A stretch of DNA of 64,000 nucleotides from contig NZ_BOQP01000051.1 of the NCBI RefSeq assembly GCF_018332715.1, forward strand, positions 186,001-250,000, read 5' to 3'. How positions within the stretch are numbered: position 1 is the stretch's first letter; each line of letters opens with the position of its first letter. Made by a program: the position numbers and the translations under genes. The DNA is from Winogradskya consettensis (GTDB lineage Bacteria > Actinomycetota > Actinomycetes > Mycobacteriales > Micromonosporaceae). The notes under the pieces are model-generated. The model was not told the origin of the DNA, did no database searches, and saw only the letters and a program-made list of their open reading frames with translations. This document shows, one piece after another, positions 43,087-50,480 of the stretch.

Positions 43087-44100
43087 TCAGATCGTGCTCG
43101 GCACAGGTTCCCGCTCCTGCACCACCGCCCGGGGCAGGTCGCGCTCGCCCCGGCGCGTAGCGGAGATGATCCACCACGAGATCCCGCGGATGAGACAGAC
43201 GATGGTCACGGCGAAGAACAGCGTGTAGACCACGTTGAACACCATCAGCAGGCCGTAGACCATCGCCACGCCGGCGCCGAACATGAACTGGTTACGCGGC
43301 CGGCTCGGCGTGGTGCCGGGGTCGGTGATCATGTAGTTGGTGAAGAGCACGAACGCCACGCCGGTCATCGGGATCAGGGCCGCCCACAGCGCGACGTCCC
43401 ACACCCAGGCCCGCAACAGGGCCTGGATCACGAAGCCGCCCAGCCACCCCACGATGAGCAGTACCTTCTTGGTCAACATGGTGTTCAGGACCGTACCGGC
43501 GGTGATGATCACCACCGGGATCATGATGCTGATGGCATCGGGGACGTTCTCGGTGAAGTGGTACGGAGGCGCGACGTTGACCCAGGGGAACAGCAGCAGC
43601 GCCGCCGAGATGCCGAGGTTCGACGGGTTCATGAAGTGACGCATGCGGCCGTTGATGGGCGCGCGCAGCAACGACTTCTGCCCGATGCCGACCAGGACCG
43701 CGAAGGCGATCGGCCAGAACCGGTCGTTCGCGTAGAGCAGCATGTTCGCGGCCAGCGCGGTGATGTGCGCCGGTAGCAGGAACGTGAACATTCCCCGGGC
43801 ACCCTTACCGAGGAACTCCGGCACCCGGCGATGGGCCCGCGCCGTGATGAGCTCGATGACGATCTCGGCCGAGTAGCCCACCGCGAGGGCGAACAGGGGC
43901 CACGTCCACGGCTGCTCGAAGCCCAGGACCGTGTAGCCGAGGATGTTGAAGATGGACATGGAGATGGCGAAGTTCCGCAGGGCGAGATACCGGGGATCCG
44001 GCTTGGCGGCTACGGGGCCGGGTATCGCCGGCACGGTGCTCGCGGACTGCTCGAGGGCTGTTGGCGGCGCTTCGGTCCGGGCCGGCTGCACGGTGGTCAC
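43087..44100 (-). CDS. unbU: Enediyne biosynthesis membrane protein UnbU
   Basis: A 337-residue multi-pass membrane protein from GTG 44100, which overlaps the UnbV stop as GTGA and has GGAGG upstream. About nine hydrophobic segments; conserved-looking PINGRMRHFMNPSNLGI and NYMITDPGTTPSRPRNQFMFG resemble the NQR2/RnfD-like fold of UnbU proteins, in which the second motif contains the flavin-linked Thr region. UnbU is one of the genes conserved across enediyne clusters with UnbV, UnbL, the PKS and the thioesterase. Its exact role (electron transfer or export) is not established. Confidence 0.9.
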   Translation of the reverse strand: MTTVQPARTEAPPTALEQSASTVPAIPGPVAAKPDPRYLALRNFAISMSIFNILGYTVLGFEQPWTWPLFALAVGYSAEIVIELITARAHRRVPEFLGKGARGMFTFLLPAHITALAANMLLYANDRFWPIAFAVLVGIGQKSLLRAPINGRMRHFMNPSNLGISAALLLFPWVNVAPPYHFTENVPDAISIMIPVVIITAGTVLNTMLTKKVLLIVGWLGGFVIQALLRAWVWDVALWAALIPMTGVAFVLFTNYMITDPGTTPSRPRNQFMFGAGVAMVYGLLMVFNVVYTLFFAVTIVCLIRGISWWIISATRRGERDLPRAVVQEREPVPSTI

Positions 44101-46061
44101 AGTGCCGCCACCTCCTTGATTTCGCTGGTCAGCATCACGTTGTGCCATCCGGTTGCCAGGTCGATGCTCTGCCGGTGCACCGCACCCCGCAGGTCTCGCC
44201 AGGCGATCTCCACGGAGACCGGGCGGTCGCCGTTGTCACCGAGCCCGACGAAGACGTCGTGACTGCGCTTGCCGGAGTGACCGCCGCCGCCGTCCAGCTG
44301 CGCCACCCGCGTGCGGCCGTCGGCCGTCTTGACACAGACCTGGGCGCCGTACGCCGGTGTGCCGATGACGCCGGCCGCACCGCCGGCGACGGGACGGTAG
44401 AGGCGCAGACCGATGAAGTCTCCCTGGCTGGTGCCGGTGTTGTGGTAGAAGCTGGGCGCGGCCCACTGGCGTGCGACGGCGAAGTCCTGACCGCCGTCGC
44501 CGTCGATGTCGGCCACGGCGATGCCCCTGCTCGGTGTGGAGTCGGTCATCCCCAGGTCGCCGCTCAGATCGGCGTAGCGCCCGTTGCCCTCGGCACTCCA
44601 GAACGCGAACGGCTGGCTGCCGGCGATGTCGTCACCGGGCTGGGCGTTCGGCCACATCTTCGGGTTACGCAGCATGAGGTCGTTGCTCATCGCCAGCTCC
44701 TGCAGCCACGACCAGCGGTTGATGCGACCCTCGATGAAGCCGAGGGCCTGCACGATCTCCATGTCGCCGTCGTTGTCGAAGTCGGCCATCTTCGAGTCCC
44801 ACCCCCAGCCGGACCACGCGAGGTTCGCCGACGCAGCCTGGTTGCGGAACGGAGCCTCATGGGCCGTGAGCATCTTGTTGGCGTCCGCGGGTGTGGCCGC
44901 GGTGTTGTGCCAGACGAAGTTGCTCTCCTCGAGACCCCATGACGTGGTGATGTTGCTGACAAACGCGTCGAAGCGCCCCGCGCCGGCGAGGTCACCGAAC
45001 TCGATCGACATGCCCTTGAACGAGTCGTGCCCGAGGACGAGCGACTTGGGGGTCACCGCGTCGCGGTGCCCCTCCGCCAGCTCGAACCTGATGCGTCCCG
45101 GCGCCGACACGTTGTGGAAGAAGCGGTCATTGCCGAAATCGTTGGCGAGGTAGAGCTCGGGCAGCAGGTCACCGTCGAGATCCACGGAACTGGCGCCCAG
45201 CGTCCAGCCGGTCGAGAAGGCGGGGGGAACGGCGGCGGGCTGCTCCTCGAACGTGGCCGAGGGGCTCGCACCGGCCGAGGCCGCGACCCAGCGCAGGACG
45301 TGCGACCCGCCGGCGTTGCGGGCGTGCGACATCGAGTTGTTCATCTGCATGTTCGCCTGGCCGGTGATGCTGAGGATCTCGGTGTCCGGGAAGTAGTTGA
45401 AGACGCCCAGGTCGAGGTGGCCGTCGCCGTCGAAGTCGGCGGCCGCCACGGCATTGGTGTTCCAGAGCTGGCCGCGGTACAGCGCACCGGGTGCCTGCGG
45501 AACGAGTTCGGTCGGCTGATATGTGGCCGGGCTCAGCGCCGATGCCCCGCCGCGGTGGAAGAAGACGACGGGGGTACGCCCCCAGTAGTAGACCAGCAGG
45601 TCCATCCGGCCGTCCTCGTTGAAGTCACCCGGGAGACAACCCATCGGGGCCATCGCTTCGTGGACCGGCAGGGGGGCGGGATCAAGGACGAAGGGCTGAT
45701 AGTGGGCACCGGAGGCGGGCGCCGGGGTCACGATCACGCTGTCGCTGCGGGTGTCGACGAGACACAGGTCGTCGGCCCGCCCGGTGCTGTCGAGGTCGTT
45801 GACGGCCACGGCCGCTCCCACGGAGGAGACCCAGGACCGGATGTGCTCGTACTGGGGGTTGACGGTGCGAACGGTCCGCTCGGCCAGCCCGGGCGGCAGC
45901 GCGATAGGCAATTCCGCGAAGCCGAATTTCGATGCCAGGCTCTTTCGCTGCTCCGCGGAGGCTGTCGGCAGCCGCGAGAAGCCGTAGGAGCCGATGAGGA
46001 CTACCAGTACGACGATCGCGGGGATGAGTCGGCGAAATACGCCGACTGGCTGCGTGGACAA
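44097..46061 (-). CDS. unbV: Enediyne biosynthesis protein UnbV (ASPIC/UnbV, FG-GAP repeats)
   Basis: A 654-residue protein from TTG 46061, behind GGGAGAG. An N-terminal membrane anchor (about residues 9-28) is followed by repeated FG-GAP/VCBS calcium-site motifs (DLDSTGRADDLCLVD, DFNEDGRMDLLVY, DFDGDGHLDLGVF, DLDGDLLPELYLAND, DFDNDGDMEIVQA, DIDGDGGQDFAV), which build an extracytoplasmic beta-propeller. The C-terminus is an ASPIC/UnbV domain (GGGGHSGKRSHDVFVGLGD). It is a member of the conserved enediyne cassette. Its biochemical role is unknown. Together with UnbU it forms a two-gene operon ended by the hairpin at 43027. Confidence 0.93.
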   Translation of the reverse strand: MSTQPVGVFRRLIPAIVVLVVLIGSYGFSRLPTASAEQRKSLASKFGFAELPIALPPGLAERTVRTVNPQYEHIRSWVSSVGAAVAVNDLDSTGRADDLCLVDTRSDSVIVTPAPASGAHYQPFVLDPAPLPVHEAMAPMGCLPGDFNEDGRMDLLVYYWGRTPVVFFHRGGASALSPATYQPTELVPQAPGALYRGQLWNTNAVAAADFDGDGHLDLGVFNYFPDTEILSITGQANMQMNNSMSHARNAGGSHVLRWVAASAGASPSATFEEQPAAVPPAFSTGWTLGASSVDLDGDLLPELYLANDFGNDRFFHNVSAPGRIRFELAEGHRDAVTPKSLVLGHDSFKGMSIEFGDLAGAGRFDAFVSNITTSWGLEESNFVWHNTAATPADANKMLTAHEAPFRNQAASANLAWSGWGWDSKMADFDNDGDMEIVQALGFIEGRINRWSWLQELAMSNDLMLRNPKMWPNAQPGDDIAGSQPFAFWSAEGNGRYADLSGDLGMTDSTPSRGIAVADIDGDGGQDFAVARQWAAPSFYHNTGTSQGDFIGLRLYRPVAGGAAGVIGTPAYGAQVCVKTADGRTRVAQLDGGGGHSGKRSHDVFVGLGDNGDRPVSVEIAWRDLRGAVHRQSIDLATGWHNVMLTSEIKEVAAL

Positions 46062-46393
46062 CGGCTCTCCCTACGTAAAGGTGATGAATGCCGATTCTTC
46101 GCCGATGCCGCTTCGGGCCGGCTTGACCGCATTCCGATATTAAGGAAAGGACCGGCCCGGCCAGGAATGCCGATTACTTTCGATGCGGCGACTGCTCACC
46201 CGGCAGCGGGTGCGAGCCGGACACGAATCGCAGATCGCAGCTCGCAGCTCGCCGAAGTAAAAGCGCAATGCCGTTGAAGGGGTTCTGCACGAGCGCGATT
46301 ACGGTCCTCAACGCCAGTCATCATGACCCGGCCGCACCGCGACGCGCATCTCACTGCTTGCCTTAAGTCGATTACTGAGGGTGACTTTTGCAC
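46062..46393. other. Intergenic region upstream of UnbV
   Basis: No gene is recognised in these 332 bases. GC is lower than in the coding parts, with AT-rich patches near 46076-46100 and 46130-46145. It should hold the promoter of the unbV-unbU operon, because the hairpin and regulator genes separate it from other units. Confidence 0.55.
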
Positions 46394-47032
46394 CTACGCC
46401 GACGGCAACCCCTCCGTCGACGTGGTCATGTGCTCGCGGGCCATCCGGCGCAGCGACGACAGTGCCACCTCGAGCAGCACGGCCGTGGCCATGGCCTCAC
46501 CGGCCTGGGCGGGCGAGTCGATGCTGCGCGGTAACATATCCGTCTCCAAGCGTGCCAACCGGGCCGCAAGGTCAGCATAAGGGCGCAATGCCGTCACATC
46601 CGCCTGCCCGGCGAGACGTTCGAGAGCGGAGAAGACCTGCACGAGCGTCCGTCGCCCCGCCGAGTCCGGCGCCACCGCCCAGCCCAGACCGTCGACGAAC
46701 CGGTCCACCCGCAGCGCGGTCTCGCTGCCGTCGGGGGTGCCGTCCAGGCCCGGCCCCTGCCCGAAAAGCGCCTCGTTGACCACGTCGCACAACCCGTTGA
46801 CCTGCAGTCCCTGGTCATCGATGGCCTGCAGCGCCTCACGCGCCGCCGAAATGCTCATCCGCCCCATCACCGTCAGGGTCCTGATGAGATAGATGCGGCT
46901 CACGTGACTCTCGTCGTAATCCGCACGTCTCCCCCGCCTGAGCCGGCCCGGCTCCAGGAGTCCTTCTCGGAGATAGAACTTGATCGTCGGGACCGGGACG
47001 TCACAACGTCGGCTTAAATCCGATATAAACAA
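46394..47032 (-). CDS. MerR family regulator with TTA codon
   Basis: A 212-residue regulator. The best start is TTG 47032 behind GGGGAGAG, directly before the winged helix FISDLSRRCDVPVPTIKFYLREGLLEPGRL, a MerR DNA-binding domain. The coiled region and a helical C-terminal part without metal-binding Cys follow. Codon 6 is TTA (47015-47017), rare in high-GC actinomycetes and read by the bldA tRNA, and codon 3 is ATA. It is placed between UnbV and the AraC regulator 2 gene, divergent from the latter. It probably controls the enediyne genes. Confidence 0.88.
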   Translation of the reverse strand: MFISDLSRRCDVPVPTIKFYLREGLLEPGRLRRGRRADYDESHVSRIYLIRTLTVMGRMSISAAREALQAIDDQGLQVNGLCDVVNEALFGQGPGLDGTPDGSETALRVDRFVDGLGWAVAPDSAGRRTLVQVFSALERLAGQADVTALRPYADLAARLARLETDMLPRSIDSPAQAGEAMATAVLLEVALSSLRRMAREHMTTSTEGLPSA

Positions 47033-47379
47033 TTCTCTCCCCGTTGATACCCGCACCACCGGAACGCCCGGCCACAGGCGTTTCACAGCCCATGGTGCCG
47101 CCCCGGAACGATCTAGGCAATCCGGACGTCCACAAAGGATCTGGTCGGCCGCGGGCCGCCATCGGCGAAGGCCGGCCGTAGATACCTCAGGTATCCACGA
47201 CCGGCCGGATCACGTTGCCTGCATTAATCCATTTTCGACCGATGTTCTGATGTTGCCCCGCCACGGCATGTGGCCTACATTGAATTGATCGAGGCAATTC
47301 GATAAGGCGACGGTTGATCTCATCGGCAGCGGCGCCGAACAGTTCTCGCCGACACGATCGGTACGGAGGGTCGATAGTC
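47033..47379. promoter_or_regulatory. Divergent control region between merR- and araC-type genes
   Basis: A 347-bp noncoding region with promoters for both flanking regulators expected. It contains a large inverted repeat at 47170-47206 and an AT-richer patch at 47210-47300. No gene was found. Confidence 0.6.
47170..47206. promoter_or_regulatory. 37-bp inverted repeat, operator or attenuator
   Basis: Two 17-bp arms with the centre TCA; inner half-sites GATACC/GGTATC and outer GGCCGG/CCGGCC are perfect. Fifteen of 17 positions pair in DNA, and in a minus-strand transcript the other two become G-U pairs, giving a complete 17-bp stem. It lies 138 bases upstream of the MerR start and 174 upstream of the AraC start. 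Confidence 0.7.
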
Positions 47380-48114
47380 TTGTCTGCCGAGGAAGCCGCC
47401 ATCAGAGCCATCTGCCTGATGCGGGAGAAACTGGGCGAGAATTTGACACTGGACGATCTTGCACGAGCGGCGATGTTCAGCAAATTCCATTTCTCCCGGG
47501 TGTTCCAGAAAGTCTCCGGGATATCCCCGGGCCACTTCCTCTCCGCGGTGCGGATCAAAGAGGCACAACGCCTTCTGGCAACCACCCCGCGCACTGTCGC
47601 CGACATCGGTGCCACGGTCGGCTATACGAGCCTGGGGACGTTCACGTCCAAGTTCTCCCGCAGCGTCGGCCTCTCACCAGGAGCTTTCCGACATCAGTAC
47701 AGCCGGCCCAGGGCACCGCGACCCCGGTACACACCACCCGTCTGCGGTGCGACAATTAGTGGCGAACTGAACGCACTGAGCAATATTGACCAGGGACCCA
47801 CATTCGTCGGGCTCTTCCCCGAGCCGATCGCCGAGGGATTCCCCACGAGCTGGACAATTGTCAACCGGCCCGGGCCGTACCAGCTTTACGGTATCGGCCG
47901 CGGAACCTGGCACGTTGTCGCGCACTGTCTCGGCCCGGAATTCGGCGGCTCCCGGCCCGGCCCGGCGCGAGGAGCCCGGTGCGAGGTCGGCGCGCGCAGC
48001 GGACCCGTGTCGTTCCAGCCCCGGCAGTACGTCCGGACCGTGGACATCACCCTGCACACCCTCAGGGAGTTCGACCCGCCGGCACTGCTGTCCATGCCGG
48101 CGGCGATGAGTTGA
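47380..48114 (+). CDS. AraC family regulator 2
   Basis: A 244-residue regulator from TTG 47380, nine bases after GGAGGG. The N-terminal AraC HTH reads GENLTLDDLARAAMFSKFHFSRVFQKVSGISP, then VADIGATVGYTSLGTFTSKFSRSVGLSPGAFR. The C-terminal domain (VGLFPEPIAEGFPTSWTIV, YQLYGIGRGTWHVVA) matches that of AraC regulator 1, so the two are paralogues. A longer frame from 47314 has no ribosome site. It converges with the P450 gene, with a 22-bp gap. Probable pathway regulator. Confidence 0.88.
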   Translation: MSAEEAAIRAICLMREKLGENLTLDDLARAAMFSKFHFSRVFQKVSGISPGHFLSAVRIKEAQRLLATTPRTVADIGATVGYTSLGTFTSKFSRSVGLSPGAFRHQYSRPRAPRPRYTPPVCGATISGELNALSNIDQGPTFVGLFPEPIAEGFPTSWTIVNRPGPYQLYGIGRGTWHVVAHCLGPEFGGSRPGPARGARCEVGARSGPVSFQPRQYVRTVDITLHTLREFDPPALLSMPAAMS

Positions 48115-48136
48115 GGCGGGTGGCGTACGCACCGGG

Positions 48137-49492
48137 TCACCAGGCGCGGACCGACATCGGCAGACCTCCGCGGATCCGGAGGGACAGCATCGGCTCCGGC
48201 GTCACCCGATGGCCGACGGGCAGGCTCAACCGGAACTCGCGCGCCAGCATCGCCACGATGAACACCGCCTCCATCATCCCGAGGTTGCTCCCCACGCACA
48301 CCCTCGGCCCGGCACCGAACGGGATGTACGCGTACCGCGCACGCCCCCGCTGCCGTTCCGGCGTGAATCTCTCCGGGTCGAAGCTGTCCGGGTTGTCCCA
48401 CAGCCCCGGATGCCGGTGCATCGTGTAGGGGCAGATCAGCACGTCAGCACCGGCGGGTACGAGGTAACCCCCCACCTCGTCGCCCGCCGTCGCACGCCGG
48501 GGCAGCAACCAGACCGGGGGGAAGAGCCGCATCGCCTCCTCGACAACCATGGTCGTGTAGGGCAGGCGATGCAGATCCTCGTACACGGGCAGCTCCCCGC
48601 CCAGCGCCCCGATGGCCTCCTCCCGGAGCCGGGCGGCCACGTCGGGATGCCCGTCGATCAGCGACAGAGTCCATCCGAGCGTGCTCGCCGTCGTCTCGTG
48701 ACCCGCCAGCAGCAGGGTCACCAGCTCGTCGCGCAGCCGCGTACGCTCCGCGGCCGGATCCTTCTCCTGACGGGCGGAGACGATCAGGCGCGACAGCACG
48801 TCGTCACGATCCACGACGTCAGCACCACGCCGGCGCACGAGCTCGTCCACCACCTGCTGCAGATGCCGCCGGGCACGGCGGAACCGTCGCTGGTGCGCCA
48901 GCGGCACCCACATGGGTACGGCACTGAGCGTCGCCAGTTCGAACATCGCCTGGTCCTGGACCGCACCGAACGACTCCCCGAGCGAGTCGAATCCGGAAAG
49001 GTCGGAGTCCAGCAGGGTGCGGCCGAGCACACCGAGGGTCAGGCCCGTCAGCTCGGCGACCATGTCGACCGGAGCGTCACCGCGATGCCCATGCAGCCGC
49101 TCGACGAGGCGCCGGCCCTCCTGGACCACCGCGTCGGCATGCCGGGAGAGTCGTTTGGCCTGGAAAGACGGCTGCACCACCTTGCGTTGCTTGCGCCACA
49201 GGTCACCGTCGCTGGTCAGCAGGCCGTCACCGAGTGCCCGGCGGGCGTGGACGAGCCCGATGCCCTTGGTGTAGTTGGCGGCGTTGTCGGTGAGGACGTG
49301 TTTCGCGTAGTCGGGGCGGTTGAAGAAGTACAGGGTCTTGTGCGCTACCGGCAGCCGGGAGGCGTCACCGTAACGGGCCGCCGCGTCCGTCATCATGGCG
49401 AGCCGGTCGCGGGACATGACCGCGAGCATGCGCATCGCCGAACTGCGTGGCGGCCCGGGCAGGTCAGCCCGCGGCCGGCTGGTCGTTGTCAT
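48137..49492 (-). CDS. Cytochrome P450 (E7-type enediyne hydroxylase)
   Basis: A 451-residue P450 from ATG 49492 (overlaps the flavin reductase stop as ATGA). The I-helix motif is AGHETTAS (about 262), the K-helix is EEAMR (about 319) and the heme loop is FGAGPRVCVG with the Cys near 399. No membrane anchor. Its place as last gene of the PKSE-thioesterase-flavin reductase operon matches the SgcE6/SgcE7 neighbourhood of C-1027. It probably oxidises the nascent enediyne core; the site is unknown. Confidence 0.93.
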   Translation of the reverse strand: MTTTSRPRADLPGPPRSSAMRMLAVMSRDRLAMMTDAAARYGDASRLPVAHKTLYFFNRPDYAKHVLTDNAANYTKGIGLVHARRALGDGLLTSDGDLWRKQRKVVQPSFQAKRLSRHADAVVQEGRRLVERLHGHRGDAPVDMVAELTGLTLGVLGRTLLDSDLSGFDSLGESFGAVQDQAMFELATLSAVPMWVPLAHQRRFRRARRHLQQVVDELVRRRGADVVDRDDVLSRLIVSARQEKDPAAERTRLRDELVTLLLAGHETTASTLGWTLSLIDGHPDVAARLREEAIGALGGELPVYEDLHRLPYTTMVVEEAMRLFPPVWLLPRRATAGDEVGGYLVPAGADVLICPYTMHRHPGLWDNPDSFDPERFTPERQRGRARYAYIPFGAGPRVCVGSNLGMMEAVFIVAMLAREFRLSLPVGHRVTPEPMLSLRIRGGLPMSVRAW

Positions 49493-50043
49493 GGCAGCGT
49501 CCTCCTGGGCTGGTCGGAGCGGGCCAGCGCGCCGAAATGGAAGAGCAGCCCGTCGGTCTCGAACCGGCGCTCGGCGGTCACCAGGCGGCTGACGAAGATC
49601 GTGTGGTCGCCGCCGTCGTACTGCTGCCAGGGCACGCACTCGAACCATGCCAGGGCACCCGCGATGAGGGGCACCCCCGTCCTGGGGCCCGGGAGCCATT
49701 CGACCGCCTGAAACTGCTCTGCGCCCATCGGCCGATCGGCGTCCGAGAAGTACCTGGCCACCGGGGCATGCTCCGCGGCGAGCACGGATACGCCGAACGC
49801 CGGGGCATCGAGCAGGCAGGTGTGCATGATGGTGTTGCGCCCGACGCAGATCAGGGCGAGGGGCGGATCGAGCGACACCGTGGTGAACGAGTTCGCCGTC
49901 ATCCCGTGCGGGTTGTCCCCGCCGACGGTCACGACCGTGACACCGGTCGCGAAGGTGGCGAACGCGTGACGAAGGGCCCGAGCATCGTCGACGTTGGACA
50001 GCAGGTCGGGCCCGGCATCCGCCTCGTAACGGCGTTCCATCAT
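49489..50043 (-). CDS. Flavin reductase (E6-type)
   Basis: A 184-residue flavin reductase-like protein (FMN-binding split barrel): RHAFATFATGVTVVTVGGDNPHGMTANSFTTVSLDPPLALICV, with GVSVLAAEH and DHTIFVSRLV. It transfers electrons from NAD(P)H to free flavin for partner monooxygenases. In C-1027 the counterpart SgcE6 supplies FADH2 to the hydroxylase SgcC, so the monooxygenase at 40273 is a plausible partner here. ATG 50043 overlaps the thioesterase stop; it is the middle gene of an ATGA-coupled chain. Confidence 0.93.
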   Translation of the reverse strand: MMERRYEADAGPDLLSNVDDARALRHAFATFATGVTVVTVGGDNPHGMTANSFTTVSLDPPLALICVGRNTIMHTCLLDAPAFGVSVLAAEHAPVARYFSDADRPMGAEQFQAVEWLPGPRTGVPLIAGALAWFECVPWQQYDGGDHTIFVSRLVTAERRFETDGLLFHFGALARSDQPRRTLP

Positions 50044-50480
50044 GCCCCCACGCGTACGGCGAACGGCTGGAGCGCCCGGACGAGAGCATCCGGCACCCGG
50101 CTGGGCTCCGTGCGGGTATTGGGGCCCCGCATGCACGCGATGCGCTGCATCCCTCTGGCGACGAGCGTCTCGCCACCGGTCCCGTCCAGCCGTACGTAGT
50201 CGAATCCGAACTCGACCTGCGTCTGCGCCAGGTCGACGAGCCGCATCCGGATGGACAGCTCGTCGAACAGGGCCAGTTCGCTGAAGAACTCGCAGTCGAC
50301 ACGCAGCGTGAACAGCTTCAGATCCCGCTGGAGATCGTCGAGGATCTCGGGGGCCCGCTCCCGCAGGAACATCTCCCGGCAGCGGCCCTGCCAGCGCAGA
50401 TAATTGACGTAATAGACGTTTCCGACGAGATTGGTCTCCTCGAAGCCGACCACGTGACGATGTTCGAAATACGGTTTCAT
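50040..50480 (-). CDS. Enediyne thioesterase (E10/TEBC, hotdog fold)
   Basis: A 146-residue hotdog-fold thioesterase from ATG 50480, overlapping the PKSE stop by 4 bases. The N-terminal motif YFEHRHVVGFEETNLVGNVYY is characteristic of enediyne thioesterases (CalE7/DynE7/SgcE10), with Glu and Asn in the active-site region, followed by RWQGRCREMFLRE. It releases the polyene from the PKS acyl carrier, giving heptaene or related products. Conserved in all enediyne cassettes. Confidence 0.96.
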   Translation of the reverse strand: MKPYFEHRHVVGFEETNLVGNVYYVNYLRWQGRCREMFLRERAPEILDDLQRDLKLFTLRVDCEFFSELALFDELSIRMRLVDLAQTQVEFGFDYVRLDGTGGETLVARGMQRIACMRGPNTRTEPSRVPDALVRALQPFAVRVGA

